Source of the DNA: Clostridiaceae bacterium
Lineage (GTDB): Bacteria; Bacillota; Clostridia; Lachnospirales; Lachnospiraceae
Reading direction: 5' to 3'
Assembly: GCA_910575795.1 (NCBI GenBank)
Contig: CAJTGE010000024.1
Location: 22,122-86,121 of the forward strand
Length of the DNA stretch: 64,000 bases
Part shown: positions 33,164 to 41,508 of the stretch, piece after piece
Numbering within the stretch: position 1 is the stretch's first letter
How the letters are laid out: each line of letters opens with the position of its first letter
Made by a program: the position numbers and the translations under genes
The notes under the pieces: model-generated
What the model saw: only the letters and a program-made list of their open reading frames with translations
Database searches by the model: none
What the model was told of the DNA's origin: nothing

Positions 33164-33808
33164 TTGAAAGGAAAGAAAAGAAAGAGGTTTGTCTGGCTGC
33201 TGTCAGCGTTTCTTGCGGCCGCCGCCGTATGCTGCGTGGGAGCATATGTGCTGCGTGGAAGCAGACGGATCGGCGCGGGGCGGGATATTCTGCCGGGCGA
33301 GCTTGTATTTTATAATCAGCTCGACGAGCGGTGGAAGGGGGACAGGCTCGGCGCGTCGGGCTATGATATGGAGTCCTCGGGATGTTTGACAACATGTATC
33401 GCCATGATCACAGAGCTGCAGGATGTTTCCCGGTCTTTTGATCCTGGGGAGCTGAACGCGTTTTTTTCGGATAAACAGTGCTATGACGCGGAGGGCAATC
33501 TTCTGTGGGAAGAGCTTGAGGGGGCGCTTTCGGTTACGGCCATCCGGCGCGGGCCGATGGAGGGCAGGGAGCTGGAGGCGCTTTTGCTGGGAGGAACGTA
33601 TCCGATCGCGCGGGTCAGGATGCATGGGATTGGGAAATTTCACTATGTGCTGCTTGTGGGGAGCCGCGACGGGGAATTTTTATGTATCGATCCGCTGAAC
33701 CGGGAGGAGAAGCCGGTTGGGCTCTCCGGGTTTGGGAACCGCATCTACGCGGTTCGGTATCTGGAGGAAGGGAAAGAGCGCGGATCCAGTACATCATTGC
33801 GCAAATGA
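33164..33808 (+). CDS. Membrane-anchored papain-like (C39-type) cysteine peptidase domain protein
   Basis: A 214-residue protein with a lysine-rich start, one membrane helix (about 9-27) and an outside domain of the peptidase C39-like fold: N-terminal YNQLDERWKGDRLG, the catalytic-type Cys in SSGCLTTCIAM, His in FHYVLLVG and Asp in CIDPLN. The starting codon is TTG 33164 (an ATG five bases earlier runs into a stop). Its final residues are encoded by the second 51-base repeat copy. Likely an extracellular peptidase or amidase; the substrate is unknown. Confidence 0.75.
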   Translation: MKGKKRKRFVWLLSAFLAAAAVCCVGAYVLRGSRRIGAGRDILPGELVFYNQLDERWKGDRLGASGYDMESSGCLTTCIAMITELQDVSRSFDPGELNAFFSDKQCYDAEGNLLWEELEGALSVTAIRRGPMEGRELEALLLGGTYPIARVRMHGIGKFHYVLLVGSRDGEFLCIDPLNREEKPVGLSGFGNRIYAVRYLEEGKERGSSTSLRK

Positions 33809-33847
33809 TAGTGAATGCAGCGCCCGCCCGGCGCGCAGTGCTGTACC
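33797..33847. repeat. 51-base direct repeat, copy 2
   Basis: TTGCGCAAATGATAGTGAAT through GCTGTACC, matching copy 1 at 33063-33113 with differences mainly in the middle. It supplies the last codons and stop of the peptidase-like gene. Confidence 0.65.
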
Positions 33848-33893
33848 GGGAATTTATAAAACGTATGTATAGAAACATAGAGAGAAAAAAACA

Positions 33894-33922
33894 GGCCGTC
33901 CGCCATATGGGCGGCTTTTTTT
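33894..33922 (+). terminator. Rho-independent terminator
   Basis: GCCGTCCGCC-ATAT-GGGCGGC with a following run of seven T, and an A run on the left. Ends transcription from the peptidase-like gene. Between here and 34171 only a TATAAT-like -10 box (34084-34089) was seen. Confidence 0.85.
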
Positions 33923-34171
33923 ATGCGCAGGGGTGCGTAAGGAAATTAGTAGCTTTGCTGCACGACTCCGCGCGCGAGCAGGGGAAGATGGCTCTTCCCT
34001 ATTCGATTGAAAGGCGGCCTTAAAGACATTTAATAAGGAAATTTACAAGGAAAATCAGATATATATTTTTCCATAAAAATAAGTATAATTGATACATAAA
34101 GAGAGCGCCTGATTCAGGGCAGGCAGTGATTACGGTGTGAAAGAGTGAAAAAATTATACAGGGGAGAGAAA

Positions 34172-34438
34172 ATGACAGCATCTGATTTTTCAGGCATTTA
34201 CAGGGAAATAGCAGAGGTAATCGGCGTCGAAGCGACGCTTTTATTGCATCAGCATTTTAAAGGCCAGCAGATCACGCTGCCACAAAAGCTGTTTACAAGG
34301 GATTACATTGTCAGACAGGTTGAGAATACGCAAGAACGCTCGAATCTCAAAATGATCGCTTCGGAATTTGGTTATACAGAGCGCCGCTTAAGGCAGATTT
34401 TAAAGGAATGCGGCTCCGGGGCGTTAAAGATTACATAA
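34172..34438 (+). CDS. Mor-like small DNA-binding regulator
   Basis: An 88-residue protein resembling the Mor transcription activator / CIII-like helix-turn-helix family: an N-terminal helical part (IYREIAEVIGVEATLLLHQHF) and a C-terminal HTH-like segment (IASEFGYTERRLRQILK). ATG 34172 follows GGGGAGAGAAA; an in-frame GTG at 34145 is a weaker alternative. It ends 24 bases before the flagellin start, so the two are probably co-transcribed and it may regulate flagellin (inference). Confidence 0.72.
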   Translation: MTASDFSGIYREIAEVIGVEATLLLHQHFKGQQITLPQKLFTRDYIVRQVENTQERSNLKMIASEFGYTERRLRQILKECGSGALKIT

Positions 34439-34462
34439 TTAAGTACAGAGAGGAAGATTTCG

Positions 34463-35947
34463 ATGATCATCCAGCATAATCTGCCCGGCGCGAATTCGCG
34501 CCGGAATCTGGACAAAAATAAAGGAAAAATCAGCAAAAGCCTTGAGAAGCTGTCCTCAGGGTTTCGGATTAACCGGGCCGCGGACGACGCGGCGGGGCTG
34601 GCGATATCAGAAGGGCTGCGCCTGACGATCCAGGGAACGGAGCAGGCGGAGCGCAATGTCATGGACGGAATTGGGCTGATCCAGACGGCCGAGGGAGCCA
34701 TGGAAGAAATCAGCGCCATGCTCCGGAGAGGGTATGAGCTAAGCGCGCAGTCCGCGAACAGCACCTATAATGAGACGAGCCGTTCGGCGATGCAGGAGGA
34801 AATCGAAAAGCTCCGGGAGGAGATAGGAAGAATCACGGAAAATACGGAATTTAACGGGATACCGATTCTGAAAAGCGATGTCGGGCAGTCCAGCGGCAGC
34901 GCGGTCATCGGCCCGCAGACGGGGCTTCCGGCGTGGGTGACGAGTCCATCTCTGGCCAGCGGGAAGCAGAGTGAAGAGTATGAGACAAAGGAGGGTTATA
35001 CAATAAAAAATACGGCGGACAATACGGTTGCCTCATCAGGACAAAAGATAGTTAAGCATGCTGCCGCATCAATTGATTTTAGCGCGCTTACGTCAGCAAA
35101 TAAAAGTGATCTTCTGGAAAAGGGCGGGAGAGGGTTTTATAACACCTGCTTTACCTGCGATAATCATTACAGTATTAAATTTGTCACGGGGACAAAAACT
35201 ACCGAGAAAAGGGACGGAAACCATTATATCTATGAAATTGGGATTGACAATGTAAATACCGGCGAGGATCTGGTCAAAGCGATTGTCGATGGTGTGAAAG
35301 GAAATCCTAACAATCATTACACAAAATTTATAGCGGATGCCACGAACAAAAATAAGCTGTGGATTTATGATGATCGCGCGTCGGAAAATAAGAGTTCCTA
35401 TATGCCTTCCTATGATGAAAAAACCCAAAAAGTTAGCTGGGACAGTTGGACTAATTCAACCTACCCTAAGGTGATCAATACTACTACGTGCGCTGACGAT
35501 GGAAAATTCGGTTCAGGCGTCGCCTACGCGCCCGGCTCGATCATCCCGATAAAAGGAGATCTTACATTACAGATCGGCCCGACAGACGAAGAGACGCTGG
35601 AAATCATCCTTCCCGGCACGCACGAAAAGCTCTTAGGGATCGACGGCGTATCAGTGCTGACCCAGAAGGCGGCCAACGCCTCCATGGAAAAATTTGAGAA
35701 AGCGATCCACTATCTGAACGGCGAGCGCGGCCGGATGGGCTCGTATCAGAACCGCCTGGAGCACACGCACCGCTCCCTGGCCGTGAGCCATGAGAACTTA
35801 TCCGCTGCCGAAAGCCGCATCCGCGACACGGATATGGCAAAGGAGATCACAGAGCTCACAAAAGATGAAATCATATCCCAGGGCGCCCAGTTCATGCTGT
35901 CGCAGGCAAATGTGATCCCACAGCAGGTGCTCAGGCTTCTGGCGTAG
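34463..35947 (+). CDS. Flagellin
   Basis: A 494-residue flagellin. The N-terminal D0/D1 region shows LEKLSSGFRINRAADDAAGLAISE, and the C-terminal D0 ends with DMAKEITELTKDEIISQ and ANVIPQQVLRLL. The central part (about residues 150-360) is variable and would be surface exposed. Secreted by the flagellar export system without a signal peptide. No other flagellar structural genes are in the window; a flagellin-lysine methylase relative lies at 61.7 kb. GAGAGGAAG precedes the ATG. Confidence 0.93.
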   Translation: MIIQHNLPGANSRRNLDKNKGKISKSLEKLSSGFRINRAADDAAGLAISEGLRLTIQGTEQAERNVMDGIGLIQTAEGAMEEISAMLRRGYELSAQSANSTYNETSRSAMQEEIEKLREEIGRITENTEFNGIPILKSDVGQSSGSAVIGPQTGLPAWVTSPSLASGKQSEEYETKEGYTIKNTADNTVASSGQKIVKHAAASIDFSALTSANKSDLLEKGGRGFYNTCFTCDNHYSIKFVTGTKTTEKRDGNHYIYEIGIDNVNTGEDLVKAIVDGVKGNPNNHYTKFIADATNKNKLWIYDDRASENKSSYMPSYDEKTQKVSWDSWTNSTYPKVINTTTCADDGKFGSGVAYAPGSIIPIKGDLTLQIGPTDEETLEIILPGTHEKLLGIDGVSVLTQKAANASMEKFEKAIHYLNGERGRMGSYQNRLEHTHRSLAVSHENLSAAESRIRDTDMAKEITELTKDEIISQGAQFMLSQANVIPQQVLRLLA

Positions 35948-35994
35948 CAATCAAATATTTCGGGACAGTTCCTTACAGCCTGCCGTTCATGTAG

Positions 35995-36147
35995 CCGGAG
36001 CCAGGTTCCATATCCATAAGGAACCCGTAGAAAACCGCCGGCGCTTAGCGAGGTCTTTTCGAGCTTAGCGTCCGCTGCGCTTTTCTACGAGCGGGAGCGG
36101 GGTTCCGTTGGATATGGAACCTGGCTCCGGCGGCCCTTTCACGACCG
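35995..36147. repeat. GC-rich palindromic repeat, copy 2
   Basis: Perfect 21-base arms (35995-36015 and 36110-36130, CCGGAGCCAGGTTCC...) enclose the conserved core shared with the copies at 22.1 and 41.2 kb. The right flank ends GGCGGCCCTTTCACGAC. Just left, TTCGGGACAGTTCCT (35959-35973) matches a hairpin arm at 50255-50268. Lies downstream of flagellin and may double as a terminator. Confidence 0.78.
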
Positions 36148-36239
36148 ATCATTTCCAAACAGACATCCCGCAACAGTTCAGACAACCTCTGAACCGCTGC
36201 AGAATCTTCCATTTCTTTTCACAATTTTCAACAAAAATA

Positions 36240-36269
36240 TTGACAACCCCCCATAGAAAATAGTACAAT
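36240..36269 (+). promoter_or_regulatory. Promoter of the nucleoside-uptake operon
   Basis: A perfect TTGACA (36240-36245), an 18-base spacer and TACAAT (36264-36269). The 110-base A/T-rich leader to ATG 36399 contains short A/T repeats; no purine riboswitch could be recognised. Confidence 0.75.
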
Positions 36270-36398
36270 ATTCCCATGAAATAAAACAAAAAGGCATTAC
36301 TTTTTTCGTTTTATTTTTTTAACCAAAAGGAAAAACGTTTTACCTAAGGCTTTTTGCCGAAGTTAAAGGGTTTTCCACACAAAAAGGAGGAGATTGAT

Positions 36399-37538
36399 AT
36401 GAGAAGAAAAGTTGTAAGCGTGATGCTTGCTGCCGCGATGTGCGCCAGCATGACAGCCTGCGGCGGCGGTTCCAGCGCTCCGGCTGAGTCCAAGGCCGAG
36501 ACGCAGGCCCCGGCGGCGGAGGGCGGGGAAGCGCAGGCTCCGGCCGAAGGCGGAGAGGCCAAGGAGGGCGGGAACTCCGGCGCCGCAGTCCGCGTCTGCG
36601 TCGTTTACACGGGCAACTTAGGCGACAAGAGCTACAATGACTCCTGCAACATGGGCGCGCAGAAGGCGGTCGAGGATTTCGGCATTGAGCTTAAGAGCCT
36701 GGAGGGAACCACGGCTGAGGAGTGGGAGGCAAACCTGGTTGCAGCCTGCGAGGAGGGCTATGATCTGATCATCGGCGCATCTTCAAATATCGCGGACTAC
36801 ATCACAGAGCACGGCCCCAACTACCCGGATACGAAGTTCGCTGTCATTGACACCACCGTGGATCTTCCGAACGTGGAGTCTATAAGCTTTGCGCAGAATC
36901 AGGGTTCTTTCCTGGCCGGCGCGGCGGCGGCTTTATTTACGCAGAAGACGGACATCAAGAATGTAAACGAGGAGCACATCATCGGCTGGGTAGGCGGCAT
37001 GGATATTCCGGTGCTGCATGACTTCTATACCGGCTATGAGCAGGGCGCGAAGTACGTGGATCCGGACATCCAGATCCTTCAGGCATTTGCAGGCACATGG
37101 ACAGACCCGTTAAAGGGCAAGGAGCTGACTCTTGCACAGTACGAGCAGGGCGCGGATATCGTTATGAACGTAGCGTCCGGCACGGGCGTGGGAATCCTTG
37201 AGGCCGCAAAGGAAGCAGACAAGTACGCCATCGGCGTTGACCTTGATCAGGACAACGATCAGCCGGGGCATGTTCTTACTTCCATGGTGAAGAGAGTGGA
37301 CAATGCGTGCTATCTGGTTATTGAATCCGTAGTAAACGGCACCTTCGAGGGCGGTTCCACGAAGTATCTGTCCCTGACGGAAGGCGGCGTCAGCCTGACA
37401 GATTTCTCTGTTATGAAGGAAGCTCTCGGCGATCAGTTCCCGCAGGATATCGTAGATACATGCGAGGAACTCGCGGAAAAGATTAAATCCGGTGAGATCG
37501 TGGTGGAAAACTACGAGGGATTCGGACCGCAGGCATAA
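36399..37538 (+). CDS. BMP-family substrate-binding lipoprotein
   Basis: A 379-residue lipoprotein: signal helix, lipobox MTACGGG with the lipidated Cys near residue 20, an Ala/Glu/Gly-rich linker (about 25-65) and a BMP/PnrA-like periplasmic-binding fold. The start of the domain (VVYTGNLGDKSYNDSCNMGAQKAV) is typical of BmpA/PnrA nucleoside-binding proteins. Captures nucleosides for the ABC transporter encoded next. AAGGAGGAG precedes ATG 36399. A terminator between it and the ATPase gene should raise its level above that of the rest. Confidence 0.92.
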   Translation: MRRKVVSVMLAAAMCASMTACGGGSSAPAESKAETQAPAAEGGEAQAPAEGGEAKEGGNSGAAVRVCVVYTGNLGDKSYNDSCNMGAQKAVEDFGIELKSLEGTTAEEWEANLVAACEEGYDLIIGASSNIADYITEHGPNYPDTKFAVIDTTVDLPNVESISFAQNQGSFLAGAAAALFTQKTDIKNVNEEHIIGWVGGMDIPVLHDFYTGYEQGAKYVDPDIQILQAFAGTWTDPLKGKELTLAQYEQGADIVMNVASGTGVGILEAAKEADKYAIGVDLDQDNDQPGHVLTSMVKRVDNACYLVIESVVNGTFEGGSTKYLSLTEGGVSLTDFSVMKEALGDQFPQDIVDTCEELAEKIKSGEIVVENYEGFGPQA

Positions 37539-37559
37539 TCGACGGGCGAGTGAAAGCAG

Positions 37560-37596
37560 AGGCAGGGGGTCTGGGAAACCGATCCCCTGCCTTTTT
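37560..37596 (+). terminator. Intra-operon terminator/attenuator
   Basis: AGGCAGGGG pairs with CCCCTGCC followed by TTTTT, between the binding protein gene and the transporter genes. Partial read-through would give more lipoprotein than membrane components, a common arrangement. Confidence 0.82.
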
Positions 37597-37612
37597 CTGA
37601 GAGGGTGATCGA

Positions 37613-39148
37613 ATGAATGAATATGTAGTGGAGATGAAAGGGATCGTCAAGCATTTCGGCCAGGTTCAGGCGGTGAAGAAGGGCGAATTTACCCTGAAAA
37701 AGGGGGAGATCCATTCTCTGATCGGGGAGAATGGGGCGGGTAAATCGACCATGATGAAGCTCCTGTACGGGATGTATCCGATTGACGAGGGTGAGATTAC
37801 GGTAAAAGGCGAGGTGATGGGAAGCATTACCCCCAAGACGGCGATTGAGCACGGGGTGGGGATGGTGCATCAGGAGTTCATGCTGGTCAATGAGCTGACC
37901 GTCCTGGAGAATATCATTCTCGGTTTTGAGCCGAAAAAGGGGCTGACCATTGATTTTGCCAGAGCGAGAAGCGAGGTTGAGACGTACATAAACCAGTATC
38001 ACATGGAGGTTCAGCTCGACAAGCGCGTGAGCCAGATTTCGGTCGGCGAGGCGCAGAGGGTGGAGATCATCAAGACCCTGATGCGCGGGGCGGATATCAT
38101 TATTCTGGATGAGCCGACGGCTGTCCTGACGCCGCAGGAGGCGAAACGGTTATTTGAGATTCTGAACCGTTTGAGACAGGACGGGAAGTCGCTGGTATTT
38201 ATCTCCCATAAGCTGAATGAGGTTATGGAGATCTCGGACCGCATTTCCGTGATGCGCCAGGGAACCTATATGGGAACCGTATTAAAGGATGAGACATCCC
38301 CCCTGGATCTGACGAAGCGGATGATCGGGCGCGAGGTATTCTTAAATATTGAAAAGGATTACTCGCAGGCAGGAGAGACGATCCTGGAGGTAAAGGATGT
38401 GTGGATCCCGAGCCAGAAGGAGACGTCGAAGATCCGCGGCATGTCCCTTTCGGTCCGCGAGGGGGAGATCGTGGGCATCGCGGGCATCGACGGCAACGGC
38501 CAGAGCGAGCTGGTGGAAGCGATCACGGGCCTTCGCCGTGTGGAAAAGGGCTCTGTCATTTTAAATGGGAAGGATATCACGAATCTGAACCCCAAAAAGG
38601 CGCGTGAGAGCGGGCTTGCCCATATCCCGGAGGACCGGAATACGAGAGGCTTAAACCGCGCGATGACCATTGAGGAAAATCTGGTTGCCGTGCGCCTGGA
38701 TCAGCCGCCGTTTACAAAGGGGATGCTTATAAACAAGCCGGGCCAGGATGCATATGCCGCCGAGATGGTGGAGCAGTTTGACATCCGCCCCACAGATTAT
38801 AACCTGCCGACCTCCTCTTTATCCGGCGGAAATGCCCAGAAGGTTGTGGTGGCCCGCGAGGTATCCATGAACCGTAAGCTCCTGGTGGCCTCCCAGCCGA
38901 CCAGAGGCGTTGATATCGGCGCGATTGAGCTGATACGAAACACCCTGGAAAAGGCCAAAAAGCAGGGGGCGGGCGTCCTGCTTGTCTCAGCGGAGCTGGA
39001 GGAGATCATTTCCTTATCGGATCGGATCATTGTCATCCACGAGGGCAAGATCACCGGAGAGATGATGGCCAGCGAGGCAAATGAGAATAATCTCGGACTC
39101 CTGATGATGGGAGGAGAAGAGGGAAAGGAAGGTGAAAAAGCGGTATGA
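37613..39148 (+). CDS. ABC transporter ATPase for nucleosides (two ABC domains)
   Basis: A 511-residue tandem ABC protein. The first half has a full Walker A (GENGAGKSTMM), signature ISVGEAQRV and Walker B IIILDEPTAVL. The second has a degenerate A loop (GIDGNGQSE) and signature LSGGNAQKV, the usual asymmetry of YufO/NupA/RbsA-like importers. It energises uptake by the two permeases that follow. The stop overlaps the next start by 4 bases. GAGAGGGTG lies before the ATG. Confidence 0.93.
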   Translation: MNEYVVEMKGIVKHFGQVQAVKKGEFTLKKGEIHSLIGENGAGKSTMMKLLYGMYPIDEGEITVKGEVMGSITPKTAIEHGVGMVHQEFMLVNELTVLENIILGFEPKKGLTIDFARARSEVETYINQYHMEVQLDKRVSQISVGEAQRVEIIKTLMRGADIIILDEPTAVLTPQEAKRLFEILNRLRQDGKSLVFISHKLNEVMEISDRISVMRQGTYMGTVLKDETSPLDLTKRMIGREVFLNIEKDYSQAGETILEVKDVWIPSQKETSKIRGMSLSVREGEIVGIAGIDGNGQSELVEAITGLRRVEKGSVILNGKDITNLNPKKARESGLAHIPEDRNTRGLNRAMTIEENLVAVRLDQPPFTKGMLINKPGQDAYAAEMVEQFDIRPTDYNLPTSSLSGGNAQKVVVAREVSMNRKLLVASQPTRGVDIGAIELIRNTLEKAKKQGAGVLLVSAELEEIISLSDRIIVIHEGKITGEMMASEANENNLGLLMMGGEEGKEGEKAV

Positions 39149-40179
39149 ATCAAACGTTAAGCAGTCTCCGCAAGATTCTTTTGACCATGTTTCTGGCTCT
39201 GGCCATCGGCGCTCTGTTCATCATCGGCATCGGGGAGAACCCGATCGACGCGTACGGCGCGCTTTTAAAGGGCGCCTTCAGCGGCAAGCTCCGGCTGGGC
39301 ACGACGCTGGCCGGCTTTACGCCTCTTCTCCTGACCTCCATCGCATTTGCGGTCGCGGCCAAGGCGGGCGCGTTCAATGTCGGCGTAGAGGGCGAGGTGT
39401 TCCTCGGCGGCATTACGGCGGCCTATATCGGCGTAAACTGGACCTTTCTTCCAAAGCCCTTCCTCTATCTGGCCTGTTTCCTGGGCGCGATGGCGGTTGC
39501 CGCCGCCTGGGCCTACATTCCGGCTGCTTTAAAGGCGTATTATGGGGTAAATGAGGTCTGCACCACGATTCTGATGAATACGGTCGCCCTGTATATCACC
39601 TCCTACCTGGTAAGCGGGCCTATGAGCGCGGGAACGGCGAACGCTCAGTCCCTGCCCGTGACAGTGACGCTTCACCAGTTCATGAAGCCCAGCAGCGCCA
39701 ATGTGGGCATCCTCATTGCCATCGCGGTGGTGCTGATTGTGATTTACATGCTGAACAAGACGAGCTGGGGCTACAAGATCCGCACAGTGGGGCTGAACCC
39801 GAGCCATGCGGACTATGTGGGAATCAGCTCCCGCAGGGTGTTTATCAGCGCCATGATGCTGTCCGGCATGCTGGGCGGGATCGCGGGCTGCATCGAGGTT
39901 CTGGGCGTGCACGGCTATTTCCTCAACAACTTTGCCACCGGCCTTGGAAGCAACGGCATGCTGGCGTCCCTGATCGTGAAAAACAACATGATCTTCACCC
40001 CGTTTATGGCCTTCTTCCTGGCCGTCTTAAAGGCGGGCGCGATGGGCATGCAGCAGACCACAGGCGTTCCCAAGGCGCTTGTGGATACCATCACCGCGGT
40101 GTTCATTATCATTGCCACCATGGAGACGGCGTTCCAGTTTAAACAGAAAAGAAAGCTTAAGAAGGAGGAGAAGGCATGA
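39145..40179 (+). CDS. Nucleoside ABC transporter permease (YufP/NupP-like)
   Basis: A 344-residue permease of the branched-chain-amino-acid/BMP-associated type, with about eight to ten helices and the conserved cytoplasmic segment GLNPSHADYVGISSRRVF, where the ATPase couples. Forms a heterodimer with the next permease. Overlaps both neighbours by 4 bases. Confidence 0.91.
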   Translation: MNQTLSSLRKILLTMFLALAIGALFIIGIGENPIDAYGALLKGAFSGKLRLGTTLAGFTPLLLTSIAFAVAAKAGAFNVGVEGEVFLGGITAAYIGVNWTFLPKPFLYLACFLGAMAVAAAWAYIPAALKAYYGVNEVCTTILMNTVALYITSYLVSGPMSAGTANAQSLPVTVTLHQFMKPSSANVGILIAIAVVLIVIYMLNKTSWGYKIRTVGLNPSHADYVGISSRRVFISAMMLSGMLGGIAGCIEVLGVHGYFLNNFATGLGSNGMLASLIVKNNMIFTPFMAFFLAVLKAGAMGMQQTTGVPKALVDTITAVFIIIATMETAFQFKQKRKLKKEEKA

Positions 40180-41132
40180 ACGCGATTATAGAAAATTTTG
40201 ACAAGATCTTTAATGTGTCACTGATTTATGCAACCTTCCGTTCCGCCACTCCGATCATCTTCGCAGCGCTCTGCGCGGCGATCACGCAGCAGGCGAATAT
40301 TTTAAATATCGGCACAGAGGGTATTATGCTGGTCGGCGCATTCACCGCAGTAAGCGTCAGCTATGCGTCCGGAAGCTGGGTTTTAGGCGTCCTGGCGGCG
40401 ATGGTGGCCGGCTCCCTGATCGCAATGATTATGGCCCTGGGCCATATCCGCTATAATTCGGAGATCTGCGCCATCGGCATGGGCGTAAATATGTTTGCGA
40501 TCGCCATCACGAAGTTCCTGCTCAGCACGATCTTCCACACCAACGGCGCGTTTTCCAACCCGGATATCAAGCCCATCCCAAGGCTTCATATGCCCTTCCT
40601 TGAGAATGTGCCGGTTCTGGGCACACTTCTCAATGACTGGAGCATCACGGAGTGGTTCGCTATTGTACTGATCATCCTTTTGCAGTTTTTCTTTTATAAG
40701 ACGGTATGGGGCCTGCGCCTGCGCGCGGTGGGCCAGTTCCCGGAGGCGGCCAAGACGGCCGGTATTAGGGTAAATGCAGTTAAATATCAGGCTATGCTGA
40801 TCTCCGGCCTGATCGGCGGACTCGCGGGGGCGCACTTATCCCTGGGATACAGCACGCAGTTTATTGAAAATATGACGAACAACAGGGGCTTCATGGGCGT
40901 GGCGGCTATGTACTTCGGCGGCGCGAATCCGGTGCTCACAGCGCTGGGGTGCCTGCTGTTCGGATTTGCTGATTCGATCGGGGCGAGGCTGCAGGCGTAT
41001 GGGATTCCGTCGCAGTTTGTGCTGATGATGCCGTATATTGTGACGGTTGCGGTGCTGGCGGTTTCGATGATCGCTAAGATGTCGGCGGATCGGAAGAGGC
41101 AGTCTTCGCTGAATGTAGGGGCCGGGAATTAG
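40176..41132 (+). CDS. Nucleoside ABC transporter permease (YufQ/NupQ-like)
   Basis: A 318-residue partner permease with about eight helices, ANILNIGTEGIMLVGAF near the start and the coupling segment GQFPEAAKTAGIRV. The order lipoprotein-ATPase-permease-permease matches known guanosine/purine nucleoside importers. After its stop lies a 221-bp palindromic repeat before the hydrolase gene. Confidence 0.91.
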   Translation: MNAIIENFDKIFNVSLIYATFRSATPIIFAALCAAITQQANILNIGTEGIMLVGAFTAVSVSYASGSWVLGVLAAMVAGSLIAMIMALGHIRYNSEICAIGMGVNMFAIAITKFLLSTIFHTNGAFSNPDIKPIPRLHMPFLENVPVLGTLLNDWSITEWFAIVLIILLQFFFYKTVWGLRLRAVGQFPEAAKTAGIRVNAVKYQAMLISGLIGGLAGAHLSLGYSTQFIENMTNNRGFMGVAAMYFGGANPVLTALGCLLFGFADSIGARLQAYGIPSQFVLMMPYIVTVAVLAVSMIAKMSADRKRQSSLNVGAGN

Positions 41133-41160
41133 ACGGAGGATGCTTCTGTGAGGGTCGGCG

Positions 41161-41381
41161 GGGGGATTCGTGAGGGGGCCGCCCGAAAGCGGCTTCCTAT
41201 CCAACGGAACCGCGCTTCCGCTCAGAGAAAAGCGCAGCGGTACTAAGCTCGAAAAGACCTCGCTAAGTACCGGCGGTTTTCTATGGGTTCCTTATGGATA
41301 GGAAGCCGCTCCCGGGCTACGTTTCCGCGGGCCGGGGATGTGCCGGGCCGGGCTGGCTGGCGGCCCCCTCACGAATCCCCC
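41161..41381. repeat. GC-rich palindromic repeat, copy 3, with perfect 23-bp inverted ends
   Basis: Positions 41161-41183 (GGGGGATTCGTGAGGGGGCC...) are the exact reverse complement of 41359-41381. Inside, inner arms CGGCTTCCTATCC / GGATAGGAAGCCG surround the conserved core in inverted orientation relative to copies 1 and 2. This is the best-preserved copy and defines the element as about 221 bp. It separates the nucleoside permease from the nucleoside hydrolase gene. Confidence 0.85.
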
Positions 41382-41508
41382 AAAAAGCATTCTCTACGGA
41401 GGTATAACCTGCTTACAGATTACGGTTCTACAGGCATCTGCCTGTCGTTAAATATGAGATTCAAATAATGAAGCAAAAGCAATAAACATAGAAAAGAGGA
41501 AAAATCAT

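Noticed and set aside
33159..33169. ATG at 33159 as start of the peptidase-like gene
   Set aside because: It runs into a stop after two codons; TTG 33164 opens the real frame.
36270..36398. Possible purine riboswitch before the BMP operon
   Set aside because: No conserved riboswitch core bases could be aligned; the leader is simply A/T rich.
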